This document shows, piece after piece, positions 32,301 through 43,455 of a stretch of 64,000 nucleotides of DNA. Position numbers and translations under genes: made by a program. Origin of the DNA: Prostheceraeus crozeri (lineage: Eukaryota > Platyhelminthes > Polycladida > Euryleptidae). Every line of letters starts with the position of its first letter. Within the stretch, counting starts at the first letter, position 1. Under the pieces are notes generated by a model. It saw only the letters and a program-made list of their open reading frames with translations, did not search any database and had not been told where the DNA came from. The DNA is taken from NCBI GenBank assembly GCA_907163375.1, contig CAJQUW010004793.1:304316-368315 (forward strand), in the 5' to 3' direction.

Positions 32301-35300
32301 TCCACCTTTTTCACTCTCAATTTTGGACAAGGGAGATTCAATTTCGCAAAAGGGAGATTCAATTTCGCACAAGGGGGGACTCAATTTCGGACAAGAGAGA
32401 TTCAATTTCGGACACTTTTCAATACTTTTTATTACATTTTCTAGCCTCTGTAATGGGCAAGAGTTAGTTCTGAGCATCCAAAGAAGTTCAGAATTAATTG
32501 AAATACAACTCGAAACTTGTATATCCATAAACCCAACTTTATTAGAATGCCTATCTGCTCATAAAGTCTACTGAACATTGCAGTGCACATGATAGGTGAA
32601 AGCACGCTTCTTTATAAATGGATGAAACACACGGTTACTCGTGCTATTATTATTCGGTTGTTGCCAAGCAACCATTGACGGCATCAGTATGGCATTGGTT
32701 GTTCTTACTTGCCTAAGCTAAGCATTTGCTTTAGTTTTCGAGCTTCATTCTGTCGACTAACGACCTAGCTGAATCGTGTGTCCAATATTCCTTGCCATTT
32801 TTTCATGAGCATGTCACCACCTTATATCACCACTCGAAAGTACAAAAAGTATGATTCACACATTCAATAGCAAATATTGGAGTCTGATGATCTTTACGGT
32901 ATCGGCAAAGTACTTCATACACCAAAGAGCACGATATCAAGCATATTAAAGAGGGGTTAACTACCAAAACAGTGAGGTGCACGAAGCACTTTTGATTCAA
33001 AGAATTGAAGGAAAGCCAGATTTAACGTTAATAGAATTGCAGGACATTTTGTTGTCTGAATTCAATCCACAAGTAACGCAGAAAACTATTTCGCGACATT
33101 TATAGACGGTCTCCTTTTTACTATCAAAGATTTCCGTGTGGAATTCGATGCTGTTAATAGCAAAACAAACAAAGGAAAGCGAAAAGAATGGACCCAAACG
33201 CATCTCCATTACCTAGAAAATGAATATGCACCAATATTCCAGGACGAGTCAGATTTTAATCAACACGTGAGGAGAACCAAAGCGAGAGCTTTGAAGGGTG
33301 AAAAAGGATCTGCTGTACTGACAACAACCAGAGGCGCAAATATGCATTGCGTTGCACGTATTTCTCCGACTTCCCTGATATCATTTTGTGTGTGCTGGAA
33401 CGCGAGAGGAGAGAAGAGATTCTTACAGAAAACGTAGGAGAGCCTGTGGCAGCTAGACGTCGAAAAATTTTAAGTGAAGTTGCTGTGCGCCAATCGGTTT
33501 TGAAATCCGGTGTACCGCAATCACAGGCCTACTTCAACAAAGTGTAACCAATAATCGCACATGCCAGCAATGGAGAAGATGTCCGAACTGGTTGATGACT
33601 TTTTTGCAAGTTTTGTTGTCTAAATGCTATGTTATGGGATTACTATATGAAATGATCACATTTTGTAATTCATAGATAAAATTTCAAATAGATATACTTG
33701 TTATTGCATTGCTTCCCATGTTCTGAGATGTTCAGCAGATTTTTTGAGCACGTAGGTATTCTAATAAAGTTGGGTTTATGGATATACAAGTTTCGAGTTG
33801 TATTTCAATTAATTCTGAACCTCTTTGGATGTTCAGAACTAACTCTTGCCATTACAGAGGCTAGAAAATGTAATAAAAAGTATTGAAAAATGTCCGAAAT
33901 TGAATCTCTCTCGTCCGAAATAGAGAGTGAAAAGGTGCTAGTTCTGTGGCTCAGAGTCTATAATTTGCTACTTCTCATGGCTGAAAGTGCAAAGCGAAAC
34001 TTCCAGGTATCTGAAATGGTAGAAAGTGTCAAAGGAACATCAATGTCATATCAATAAAGAAGACAGCAAAGTCTATCTTTCTCGCTACGACCTTTAGCTT
34101 ATTCATAGTTATAACTGCAATGTCAAATATCTGTTTTTGGTTTTCTAAATTGCCAAAATAATTCCACTAAAGCTCGCTTGTCAACGGCCGATTTCAGCGA
34201 GAAATATTAATCGGAAGCATGAATGGATGGTCCTGCTGAATTACAGCTGACCGGTATTGTACCAGTCTTCCCCCAATCTAAGTAGCTGACCGGAGAGAAT
34301 ATATATTAGAAAGCCGCAATTATCAATTTTCCCTCGGAAAAAGAGAGGCAAATGAATTCTTATAGAAGTCACCATTTAAAAATATTTCCATCAGTGTAAA
34401 TCATAGCAGAGATGTAAGTGCAAACTCAATAAATTCTCCTAGAAGTCACAAGCCTCAATATTTCAGTATTGAATCTTCAGTTTAGATTGTTCAGCAACAT
34501 TTTGAAGATAAGGAGCGGGAAATTGAAAAACACAGAAACTAAGAGTCAACTTCCAAAACTTGCAGCTGTTCTTCTTCCGGAATTTCTAACCCAGAAAATG
34601 AGAGCTGGGGAAAGTAAGAGGACTAACATCGTGTTTTTGATGTCCTGGGATGGCGTCTCTGTGTAACCTACTGGATAAAGTTAACTGGTCAAGTTAGACT
34701 GTTAGACATCATTCGAATTCTATATACCGCGGTAGCCTGCATGAAGTACACGAATGGTAGGCCTACCGGTGCTACGGATAAAAAAAAACACCGGAGTTCC
34801 ACATGCAGCGTAACAGTGCTGATTTCTGTCAATATCTATCCAATGAGCTCAAAATTGTCTATCCTAAAAGTTGTCTATCCAAACTTAATGAGATCACATG
34901 TTCCTTTTGCACTCTTTTTCTCTCTGAACGAAAGGAGCCGCTAGGATCATTAGTTCTCTGTCAGATCTCAGCCTTCTGACACTTCTGAATCAATAACGAG
35001 GATCCTTAAAAAGGAAAAATAACGAGGATTCTTTTAAATAAAGAACTTCATTTTTCGAGATAAAGAAGTGATTGAAACTACATGCATAGGATGATGATTT
35101 TCAACGTTTAAGAAACGGTTCTTAGTATTTCTGTTGCATAACATGCTGCATTTGTATATCATCATTCTCTTATTATATATACTCTTATTCTTTTGATTGA
35201 CTAAATAAGCTATTCTGGAATAAATGTCATCAACGGTCGACATGGACTTATCAAAACAACCAGTCGGCCGGTCTTCAAAGTTTACAACATGTTCCAGCGG

Positions 35301-37108
35301 CTGCCTTGCTGAAGGTAGTCGATCAGGCTGGTTTTAATTCTGCGGTCTAGTATCAGTCGCGGTGTATAAGCTGGTTTAACAGCTACTTATGACAACTCAT
35401 GAGAGAACCTTTGTGAGTTGAGACGCTCGTTCTACTCAATAAAATGAAGTTGGGAGAGCAGAACCGAGTTTTGATTCTTCCTCTTGTATTCCACTGTCAA
35501 CCAGCGAGTTGAGATCGTTTGTATCAACCACTTAAAACTGAAGAATTCCAAAACTTTTCAGCTGTACCAACGCTTTCCAGGTCATCTAGTCTTGAGGCTT
35601 TGATGCAATGCTTTTTTAAATATATGATTGCACAGATAGTCAGCCAAGTAGAAGTCAAAAACGGGAGTCCTATCAGGACAACATCAATTACATTTCAGAA
35701 CATCATGGACATAGAGGTCATGGGATGTCCACCTTTTAATGATATCTTTGGTTGCATCAGCCTTCTAAACATTCAGAAATTTAGATGTTACTGTCTATTT
35801 GGACCCTACTATTGAATAAGGAACAGCATGCATGAAAGCGGAATTCAATTATGCATGGGACAGACCTCAAACAATAGCTAGCTTACCTTGCCTACTGTCC
35901 ACGGTCAGGGAATTACGATTTCCAATAAGTTTTAAAATTAGATAAGCAAAACTTTCTATTTTGTAGCATTATGGCATTCTAAAAGCTTGAAGATTAATTG
36001 TTTATTAGCATGACTTCTGTTGACAATTGTGGCAGCTGAACAGCACGTGTGACTCAACATTTACCGCATTCACCGCTTGCGACACTGTCAAATTCTAGAC
36101 TGCTTTTTGGAAGAAAATAAAAGACCACCAGTTGCTGTTGTTCCAGCTTAATGATTTGCATTGATGGAAATAGCTCAATTTCAATTTGAAATTTTCTGTA
36201 ATACAATTATGGATGTTTGATTGTGCTTTGAATTCATCTGTCGTGAATTGATAGAACACTGTTCATGTTGTTGCATAGAAATAGCATCCACCGCGATACT
36301 AGATGCTTACTTCAGAATTCAATTTTTCTTCAAGTTGAAGTCAGAATAACAAAGTCAAATAATATCGTGCTACGTTACACAGGAGTGAAGCTGTAGACTG
36401 AAGCTCGATTCACCTAACAACCATACGTCAATATCCATTGATGGAACGGAACGTCCAATATATAAGCGCTACTATGGTCGAATAGGTAAGTTGTATTGAA
36501 TTATGCGATAATAATGTGTAGTGGTCATTTCATTGATATAAAGAAGTTTATGAAAGGGTATTCTTAAGAAATTTAGAAGTCTGTTGGTGCAATTGGCTTC
36601 TCCACTACCCCTTAAAAGTTTCCCAGTATCGTACTCCGAATTTGTAGTCGAGATAAAATGCACCGTGTAGTCCAGAAATGTGAACTTAATGCTGATGTTT
36701 TCATGGTATTTCCTTATAGCTACACTTTGCTTGACATTCTGTTTCACGCCAGTATCCACAGAGTTCCCAGTCCAGAGCTGTGTCGATACATGAAATTTAT
36801 GAGAAATCGTATTCATCATGGATAGCATTCTTCTTTGCAGATGTTTCAGCAGTACAGGGTACGACACGTATAACGACCAAACGATCAATCTAGGAGCTGA
36901 TTGCATGGATCCTGATATTGTTCTGCATGAGCTTGGTCATACAATTGGGTTGCTTCACGAGCAGGAGAGAACGAATCGGGATAAGTACGTGGATATTGAT
37001 CCGAAGAGGATCAAAAGTCAGTACATTGACCAATTTCAAAAAGCTGCAGAACAAAAGGATTTTGGTCTTCCGTATTCCTATCGCAGTATCATGCATTACG
37101 GAAAAGAC
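29186..37108 (+). CDS. Secreted astacin-family zinc metalloprotease, exons 1-3 (3' end not found)
   Basis: Host gene. Exons are 29186-29381, 31685-31811 and 36841-37108; introns are 2,303 and 5,029 bp with GTGAGT donors and TTTTAG/TTGCAG acceptors, and reading phase is kept throughout. Exon 1 gives a signal peptide and a dibasic SKRQ site; exons 1-2 begin the protease domain (LWPRKTIYYQYDYEF, then FTCVKF); exon 3 has GCFSSTG, the zinc site HELGHTIGLLHEQER and the Met-turn SIMHYG. Astacins cleave extracellular proteins after pro-peptide removal. Two oddities: the pro-region between signal and SKRQ is only about ten residues and lacks the usual F-x-G-D latency motif, and the last 60 or so residues (with the fourth conserved Cys) lie in an exon I could not find. 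Confidence 0.88.
29630..30190 (+). pseudogene. RTE-like LINE fragment in astacin intron 1
   Basis: Degenerate plus-strand C-terminal end of an RTE/BovB-type ORF. It has YLGSMVNAG-like, then SKVYSSMVRPAILYSSECSP-like, then GSKTNDDIRVN and KKLQDRK followed by GH-x-x-R. These are the post-RT motifs (Y-L-G-S, V-x-x-x-x-L-Y-G-S-E, D-I-R, R-x-x-W-x-G-H) in the right order. They are split over all three frames, with several stops. A dead, old insertion. Confidence 0.6.
30191..31684. other. Remainder of astacin intron 1
   Basis: No further gene or repeat identified. A CTATTTCAG at 30637-30645 is followed, in the phase of exon 1, by nine codons and a stop; this could be a decoy or an alternative terminal exon, but nothing supports its use. 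Confidence 0.3.
31685..31811 (+). CDS. Astacin exon 2
   Basis: A 127-bp exon between TTTTAG and GTGAGT. It encodes SRERNNIAKAMKEWEAFTCV then KFKEAGYDSV, the helix A region with the first conserved Cys (the TC-x-KF motif), ending in RFVRNEGG. Phase 1 in, phase 2 out, matching both neighbours. Confidence 0.85.
32303..33937 (+). mobile_element. Tc1-like DNA transposon with long inverted repeats, in astacin intron 2
   Basis: Arms 32303-32552 and 33754-33937 are inverted repeats. The left arm is longer because it holds about four short tandem copies of GGGAGATTCAATTTCG(G)ACAA, against one or two on the right. Inside, on the plus strand, are transposase remnants: a helix-turn-helix part with LTLIELQDILLSEFNPQVTQ and TISRHL (about 33015-33105), then the start of the catalytic domain with FQDESDFNQHVRRTKARALK and GANMHCVARIS (33230-33365), then a short C-terminal piece. 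Frame changes and stops make it inactive. No clear TA duplication was found. Confidence 0.75.
33138..33547 (+). pseudogene. Tc1-like transposase remnant
   Basis: The first catalytic Asp is in FQDESDFN. The following RRTKARALKGEKGSAV stretch fits the strand after it in Tc1-type transposases. The second Asp and the Glu of the DDE triad were not located; the coding runs over two frames. The N-terminal DNA-binding half lies just upstream at 33000-33105. Confidence 0.6.
33938..36840. other. Remainder of astacin intron 2
   Basis: No exon or recognisable coding remnant. Frames at 34469-34666 and 35519-35815 look random. One stretch, 35289-35507, looks like a possible solo LTR and is listed separately as a finding. 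Confidence 0.35.
36841..37108 (+). CDS. Astacin exon 3 with zinc site and Met-turn
   Basis: A 268-bp exon after TTCTTTGCAG. It carries conserved Cys in GCFSSTG and LGADCMDP, the three zinc-binding His and catalytic Glu in HELGHTIGLLHE, and SIMHYG with the Met-turn and the Tyr zinc ligand. It ends in phase 0 at GKD, before GTACGT. Confidence 0.9.
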
Positions 37109-38775
37109 GTACGTTTCAAAATTCTAATCATCAGTTTCTGCTTCAATCATAATTTCAAGAAAATGCTTGAGCCAAGTTGTTCATAAAATAGCAATCTCCT
37201 CGCACATTATCCGAAAGCTCATAGTTTCAAGTTCATTTTTACAACATTGAATAGATATACTGAGTGCTTCAGAAATACTGGGCCCTTTTATAATTTTCTT
37301 GATATCATGATATTTAGATCTATATGTATTTACCATCGTAGAAGCACTCTAACAGTCGCAAAACTGCACAATGATGTGAACATGTTGTTAGCCGATGTAT
37401 TCATGTACACGAACGACTTTTAGAAAGATTATCAAATTTAGGCTATCATAATTTTAAGCATTAAATTGGGAGAATAGAAAAAGCTTTTTCTCTGTAATAG
37501 TGGTACTCGTATATTTATGAGCAAATAATAGGCGCTTGGCAAGACTAAAATGAGAGCAAAGTCAAAGCCTAAGTCATCATCCATCCTGTTCAAACTGCTG
37601 GCCTTCCTTGGCAATGTAAGCTCGGAATCAGGAAGAAGCGGAATGTTTAACAGTGGCGTAGCGTGCTCCCAGACCATAGGCCTTCGCTCGGCATTGGAAT
37701 TCTATTTCTATACAAGACATTTTTTATGTTACAACATTAATCTTTTCAAAAGATGAATTTTACTGCCAATTCGACCATAGAGTAGGGATCAAAGATATTT
37801 AATTCTTTAAAAAGGCTAGATGAGAAATAGATGCCTAAATTTGAACCCATTTTAGTACGGTCCTTATCGTGGCAAAAAAAGCATTGCGGCAATGGAGCGA
37901 AATTGCAGTTTTGTTGGCTGTGCGGTGTGCAATGCGACAAAAAGGCTTGGAAATGGCATACGATGTAAAGTATAATTCACTGATATTATATGATAAGTTT
38001 CAAGAATATTCGTTTAGTAGTTTCTCTGAAAAAGTTGTTAAAGATGAGATCGGTAAAACAGCAATTTAATGCAGTACTATCAATTTGGAAGAAAAAATAT
38101 TAAGATGAAGACTAATGCGGTATAATTTGATAAACACTAAACTCCCTCTGTGGAATTCATGACATAAACAATTTCAATGAGAATCCGAATGTCTCACTGA
38201 GAAATTGGCTATTAATAGGGCTCGCCCATGTCAACAACGCTTTTCGAGTTATTTACCAAACTGAAACATGCAATATGGATCTATCGCAAATAATTAACAG
38301 AGGGCATTTTAGGGCCAACTGGAATCGATCATCGCATGTCTGTCGATGTCAAAGATGTTGACAATGTGCATCGTATAACATACATATTGGTATATGTTGA
38401 TTGTTTTTATTTGCTTAAGTCAATTTTATATCAAACTTTCTGATAGTTCATGATTATTTTTTCTGTTGTATCATGTAATTTCTTACCACAAAATTATATC
38501 TACACGTTATATTATTGCCAAGCTTGGCAATCGCGTCTGGCGTGGTCGGAGCCGGTGCACGTGGGCACAGCAACGATATACGTGTACAACCATAGCCAGG
38601 TACCGGACTTATTACAAAGAAGCAATATAGCTGCATGATCACAAGTAAAGACGTGGTTCATTATTCTGCTCAGAGAAGTCATTTAGTCATGTATCTGGTG
38701 AATTGCAGGTGAACTTTATACTGCTTTCATCTAAAAATGAAACAATTGGTTTTCATTTGTATTATTCCTATATAA

Positions 38776-38779
<4 letters not shown>
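37109..38779. other. Downstream of astacin exon 3, no exon found
   Basis: I searched for a phase-0 astacin exon with a G-Q-R-x-G-L-S-x-x-D-I type sequence and a final Cys and did not see it. Overlapping frames on both strands at 38450-38642 have no support. Confidence 0.35.

Positions 38780-38826
<47 letters not shown>
38780..38826. repeat. (AT)n microsatellite
   Basis: About 47 bp of AT dinucleotides next to the PLE fragment; it makes an artefactual Tyr-Ile run in the neighbouring frame. Confidence 0.95.
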
Positions 38827-38829
<3 letters not shown>

Positions 38830-39042
38830 TGAAACAGTCAATTCCTTTTGCATTAAAAATAGATCTTTCTTTTGTTTATTGATTTCATGATCCACTAATT
38901 CTGAACGAGACTGTTCAGTGTACTTTTTGTTTTGCAGATTTTTATCATATAACTTAATTTTTGTGTATTTTGGAACCAATTCATTTTTTTTGCAAATGTT
39001 GTTGTAATTAATATCGTGATTTAATTTTATGCATTTATGCAA
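38827..39042 (-). pseudogene. Penelope-like element N-terminal fragment (no. 4)
   Basis: A minus-strand frame with MHKCIKLNHDINYNNICKKN, ELVPKYTKIKLYDKN and ELVDHEINKQKKDLFLMQKE. This order, with a helix that begins E-x-x-x-x-E-I and a following L-x-x-x-Q, is the PLE N-terminal pattern; compare SELIDVEIAEAKNELTLFQK in PLE no. 2. It is cut off by the (AT)n tract. Only about 70 codons remain. Confidence 0.6.
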
Positions 39043-39200
39043 AGGGAGGTCGCAAGTAGATTAGACATTGGCTGATTACTAACCAGACTGCAGACGTTCG
39101 AATCACGAAAGTGCCTACTCGGGAGGGAAAAGCGGTTTCCTCCATAATCTCGTCCTTGCCCAACACCCATACACATATGGAGCATAATAATAATGATAAT
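39043..39200 (+). mobile_element. tRNA-derived SINE
   Basis: The left end has tRNA-like features: a box B, GTTCGAATC, at 39096-39104 and an anticodon-arm-like inverted pair CTGATTA...TAACCAG about 20 bp upstream. A unique body follows (GGGAGGGAAAAGCGGTTTCC) and the unit ends in an AATAATAATGATAAT tail. Head, body and short-repeat tail are the plan of a SINE. Box A is poor, so the copy looks old or 5'-damaged. Confidence 0.5.
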
Positions 39201-41990
39201 TCCATACCGGAACAGGCGTCACCCGGGTTACCAAGGCCTGCGTCAGACATTGGCGGTCCAGGGTGGACTGGCGAAAGGGCTACTGGATCTTAGTGAACAC
39301 ATCAAAGAACAAGGAGGAGATGGACACATGCCGATAACACTGAGGTGATGAAGTGCTACTATGTAAGCAGACGGAGTGAACGTGGCTACCGCAGGCGCAT
39401 GCATCACTATGGGTAACAACGACGGCAAATGACGGATCAGGAACAAGGATTGCTAAGTCAGAAGCGATCAATAATAAAAGAACCGGCTACTTACAGAGGT
39501 TGAACTCAAACAATAGAAGATACGTAAAGAGGTGGACCCACACGAGGGATTCCATATATTTAATCAAATGAAGGAAGATCCGCAAGGGTCATGACTCGAC
39601 GTGTGTTTTGTGGCGGGTTTGACCATTACCAGCAATTGCAGATATGTGACACAATTGAACACGAGCAAAAAACGGTAAGGAAGCTGTCGCAGGGATGGTG
39701 GCACTACAATGTATAATATCGACACGCTCAAGAGAATGAAGAGAATAGTGAAGAATTGAACAAGTAAATCAAAACATTAAGATATTGACGCGATGACGAG
39801 TATTTGTCAGCAGAAAACGCCATGACTATACGCTTCTATAAAAGTATTCAGATAGAATTGACGAACAAAAGGTATTGATATAGGCAATTGGAAAAAGAGG
39901 AAAAAGAGAAAACTTCGACTAGCACGAAAGAAAAAGCAGATGGAAGCTGAAAAGAACAAACACAGAGCGTTGAAGAACTAACAACCCATAATCAAAGATC
40001 AGAAGAAAATAGAGGAGCATTGAAGAGGCCTAAGCAGAGCCTTTTGGCTTGAGTGGACGATTAGGCAGTACAATGGAGATTTACGAATACACAATAAAAT
40101 AAGACTTTCAAAATATTAACCCAGGAAAAGTGTTAAGAGATAAGAAAAGGAAGAAAGCCTCACAATAGAAGAGAATCCCAGCAGGCGACAATGACGATAA
40201 ACGAAACTGGCGAGAGAATTTAGGAAGTATCTCGGTCACATAACTTTCCACAAAGTGGTGAACGATTGAAAGAGAATTAAGATGAATGCCACCCGCCATA
40301 GAAATACGACAGTGCGTATCCAGAAGAATAGACGATGGCAAGTTGGAAAGAAAAACCCCCCAGGTCAGATATGGTAAAGTGGGAGGTGGTGAGGAGGTGA
40401 ATGTTTAGTACTTGGAAGATGGCGATAGTTCAATGACTTCTGAGAGACCCAGCCACAGTCCCCTGGTTGGCTAGGTAAAGGAAAGACAAACTATTCTGAA
40501 AGTCGCGAAGGACATGCACGGACAATTACGACAATCGTGTTCCCCGAATGGGAAAGTGAAGTTGGATCTGGAGAGATGACGCAGCATGTGATGGAGGAAT
40601 TCTTGCCTGAAAAAAGGGAGCCCAGCAGAGGGTGTCGAGGCCAAAGGACAAATTTAATCGACAATGAATAACAAAAGACCGCAGAGTCAGGACGAACTTC
40701 TAGGCGGATGTTAAGAAAGCATTTGGTAAATACCCATTAAGGATCCTCGAAACATTTCAAGTGTAAAATAAACAATCAGTTACAGGAGTTAATTCGGCAA
40801 TCAATTAAGTATTGGAAAACAATGCTGATTCATGAAAAAAAGCCGATTGAAGAAATTCCCATTCAATCAGGAATCTTCCAAGGAGATGCATTATCACCCA
40901 TAATATTCTGCGTGGCACTCAACCCATTGAGTCAAATCCTTCACAAGAGCAATATGGGTTACACAATGTGAACGGGTGAGAAATTGAACCATCTACTATA
41001 TATAGATGATCTAAAGTTGTATGCCAAGACAGAAGACCAAGTAAATTCCTTGATTCACACAACAAGAATATTCAGTAATGACATCGGCATGGAATTTGGC
41101 ATATCGAAATGTGCAAGACTCATCATAAAGCGAGGAGAAGTAAAAGAGACAGAAGGACTTGCATTAGATCTCGGAACAATAGATGATGCGAAAGAAGAAG
41201 GATACAAGTACCTAGGGATTCTCCAACATCAAACTAACAAGGAAGAACTGGTGAAGAAGCAGGTGACGAAAGAATACTTCAGAAGAGTCAGGAAAATAAT
41301 GAAGTCGAGGCTATATGGATACAATAAAATCCGAGCCATCAACACATATGCGACACCAGTAATACGATACTCCGGTGCAATAATAAAGTAGAACACAACT
41401 GACATACAGCAAATTGATGGTAGAACAAGGAAGATGATGACAATACACAGGGCGCTTCACCCTAAAGCCGACGTCGATAGACTATACCTACCAAGGAGGA
41501 TGGGAGGCTGTGGCTTGATTAAAATAGATGATGTCATCAACGAAGAGAAGCGCAGTCTTTCACACTATGTGTACAGCACGATCGCTGACCCCCTAATCGT
41601 TGCAACAAGGGAGTGTGGAGTCTGCGAGAAGTATCAAGAAGGCATCAAATCATGGAAGGTCAAGACAATTCAAGACAGGAAGAACAGATGGCAACAGAAA
41701 GCGCTACATGGTCAATGTCCGAGGCAAATGAAGGACATCACGACAGAAAGAAATATATATGGCTGGATGACCCAAGTTGCGCTAAAAGCAGAGACTGAAG
41801 CACTGATCATGGCCGCTCAGGATCAAGCACTAACAACAAAGGCACACAAGAAGTACATAATGAAGACAACAGCAAATGCAAAATGCAGAAGGTGCCACGA
41901 AAAAGATGAAACTGTAGCCCACATTGTGTCAGCATGCAGTCAGTTGGCTCCAACTGAGTATACAAGCAGACATAACCCCTTACCAAGCAG
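39201..41990 (+). mobile_element. LINE with restriction-like-endonuclease-type C-terminus (R2/NeSL group candidate)
   Basis: Plus strand. The first 1.6 kb is a degenerate, charged 5' part. RT motifs start near 40695: ADVKKAFGKYPLRILETF, IQSGIFQGDALSPIIFCVAL, then LNHLLYIDDLKLYAKTEDQV with a YIDD catalytic box. The post-RT region has YLGILQHQTNKEE, INTYATPVIRYSGA, LHPKADVDRLYLPRRMGG and CGLIKIDDVI. A zinc-binding CRRCHEKDETVAHIVSAC follows (CX2CX7HX4C, about 41884-41940), a signature found before the endonuclease in R2/R4/NeSL-type LINEs. It breaks off at about 41990, before any endonuclease. Confidence 0.75.
40984..41990 (+). pseudogene. RT and post-RT region of the R2/NeSL-like LINE
   Basis: Two long frames (40984-41391 and 41434-41985) separated by one stop in the otherwise continuous region after SGAIIK. 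The catalytic YIDD and the CCHC knuckle are intact. Upstream the RT palm frame carries one stop after NMGYTM (about 40968). Damage is light over this 1-kb stretch compared with the 5' half. Confidence 0.75.
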
Positions 41991-41999
41991 AAATCATGG

Positions 42000-42855
42000 A
42001 CACTTCCGCTTCTACGCCAGTCCTACGACGACCTCCTCCGAAGTTCCAAGCTGCTTAACCGCACGCGACTGCTCTCCTGCGCCTCAAAGGGATCGGGCGA
42101 TTGGATTAACGTCCTACCGTCCACATCGCTCGGTCTTCATTTGACGGACGACCAACTCCGCGTCGCTTCTGCCATCCGCATCGGAGCCCCCGTATCCATT
42201 GAGCACATCTGCGCTTGTTGTGGCTCTAAGGCGGACGACGGTGGCGCGCACGGCTTCGTCTGTCCCCGCAACAAGGGCCGACATCCGCGCCGTACGCTGA
42301 TGAACGAGGTGGTGGGCCGGGCAATGGACTCCATCCAGCTGCCCACTATGCTGGAGCCTACTGGACTGCTGCTGGACAAGAACCTGAAGCCGGACGGCAT
42401 CAGCCTTTCCCCGTGGGAGCTTGGAAAGCCGATCGCGTGGGATGTCACGTGTGCACATCCATCCGCGAAATCCTGGAGCTCTACGACTTGAAGTGACGGA
42501 TCAGTGGCGACAGCGGTGGAGAAGAGAAAGTCGGTGAAATACTGTGACCTCTATGAGGACTTCGCATTCCAGCCCGTATCCGCAGAAACTTCCGGTGCTT
42601 ACGGCGAAAAGACACTCTCCTTTCTGAGGAAACTTGGAAGCCGTATTGCAGCCAAGACCGGCGAGAAAGACGCATGGCTTTACTTGCGCCAACGCCTCGC
42701 TATTGCCATTCAAATAGGGAACTGTGCATGCATTCTTGAGAACCTTCCGGCACCCGGAGCTGCATTTCCCGACTTGTACTGACTTTTGATTTGCTTTGCT
42801 TTCTTGTTTTTGTGTTTTAATGCTAATAAAGGCTTTTCGATAATAATAATAATAT
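42000..42855 (+). mobile_element. 3' end of a second LINE, with PD-(D/E)XK-like endonuclease and TAA-type tail
   Basis: Composition changes abruptly at about 42000 to GC-rich coding. In order: SGDWINVLPSTSLGLHLTDD; a Cys/His cluster (HICACCGSKA, AHGFVCPRNKGRH); EPTGLLLDKNLKPDGISLSP followed by WDVTC, a PD...D-x-T pattern like the restriction-type nuclease of some LINEs; then VETSGAYGEKTLSFL-like and YLRQRLAIAIQIGNCACILE at the C-terminus. One frame change lies near 42485. After the stop (42780) is a short 3' UTR with AATAAA at 42826 and an ATAATAATAATAAT tail. The protein family is one I remember as common LINE C-termini in invertebrates; the clade is uncertain. Confidence 0.65.
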
Positions 42856-43455
42856 CTTTATTGCTTCACATGGTTACAGTTGGTGAACGCATTACAAAAG
42901 TACAAGATCATAGAATACAAAATTTTATAAATGAACAGCGAAAGCGTTCAGTTTTTGCGAATGGTTGACGCAAAGTGCACTGAGAAAGAATTTTGTCGAC
43001 AATTATGTGGTTGGAACATAACAGACAAGGGGTGAGAAGACGACCCCTCAATTGATGAAATCATTTTGTAACACATCTTTGTGGCAACTTCGATGAATGA
43101 AGGAAACTCATTCGAATTGATGATCCTAAACACTCGCTTCTCCAAGCGCATTATTTTATTAAATAGATAGTCCGTTGCATTGCAATAAACTGGATAAGCA
43201 AATAAAAATATGGAGCGAATAAAAGCGACATATGATCTGTACATAAGGGTAGCAGGGCAACCCGATCTCTTAAGATTGTACATGACATAAAGTCTCTTCT
43301 TCGCTTTCATGACCAAATCATCCAAATACAAATTTCACTTCATGTCACTAGAAAGAGTAACGCCAGAATGCGAATGTATGAGACCTGACACAAGGCATTA
43401 CCATCTGGAAAATAAACATCAGACAAAACCAGATTCTTTTTTGTTACAATGTCCA

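Noticed and set aside
38450-38642. Terminal astacin exon
   Set aside because: Frames open on both strands give no astacin motif or phase-matched acceptor, and no final Cys in the right context.
38827-39042. Tyr-Ile-rich membrane segment
   Set aside because: It is translated (AT)n microsatellite; only the part upstream of it is PLE-derived.
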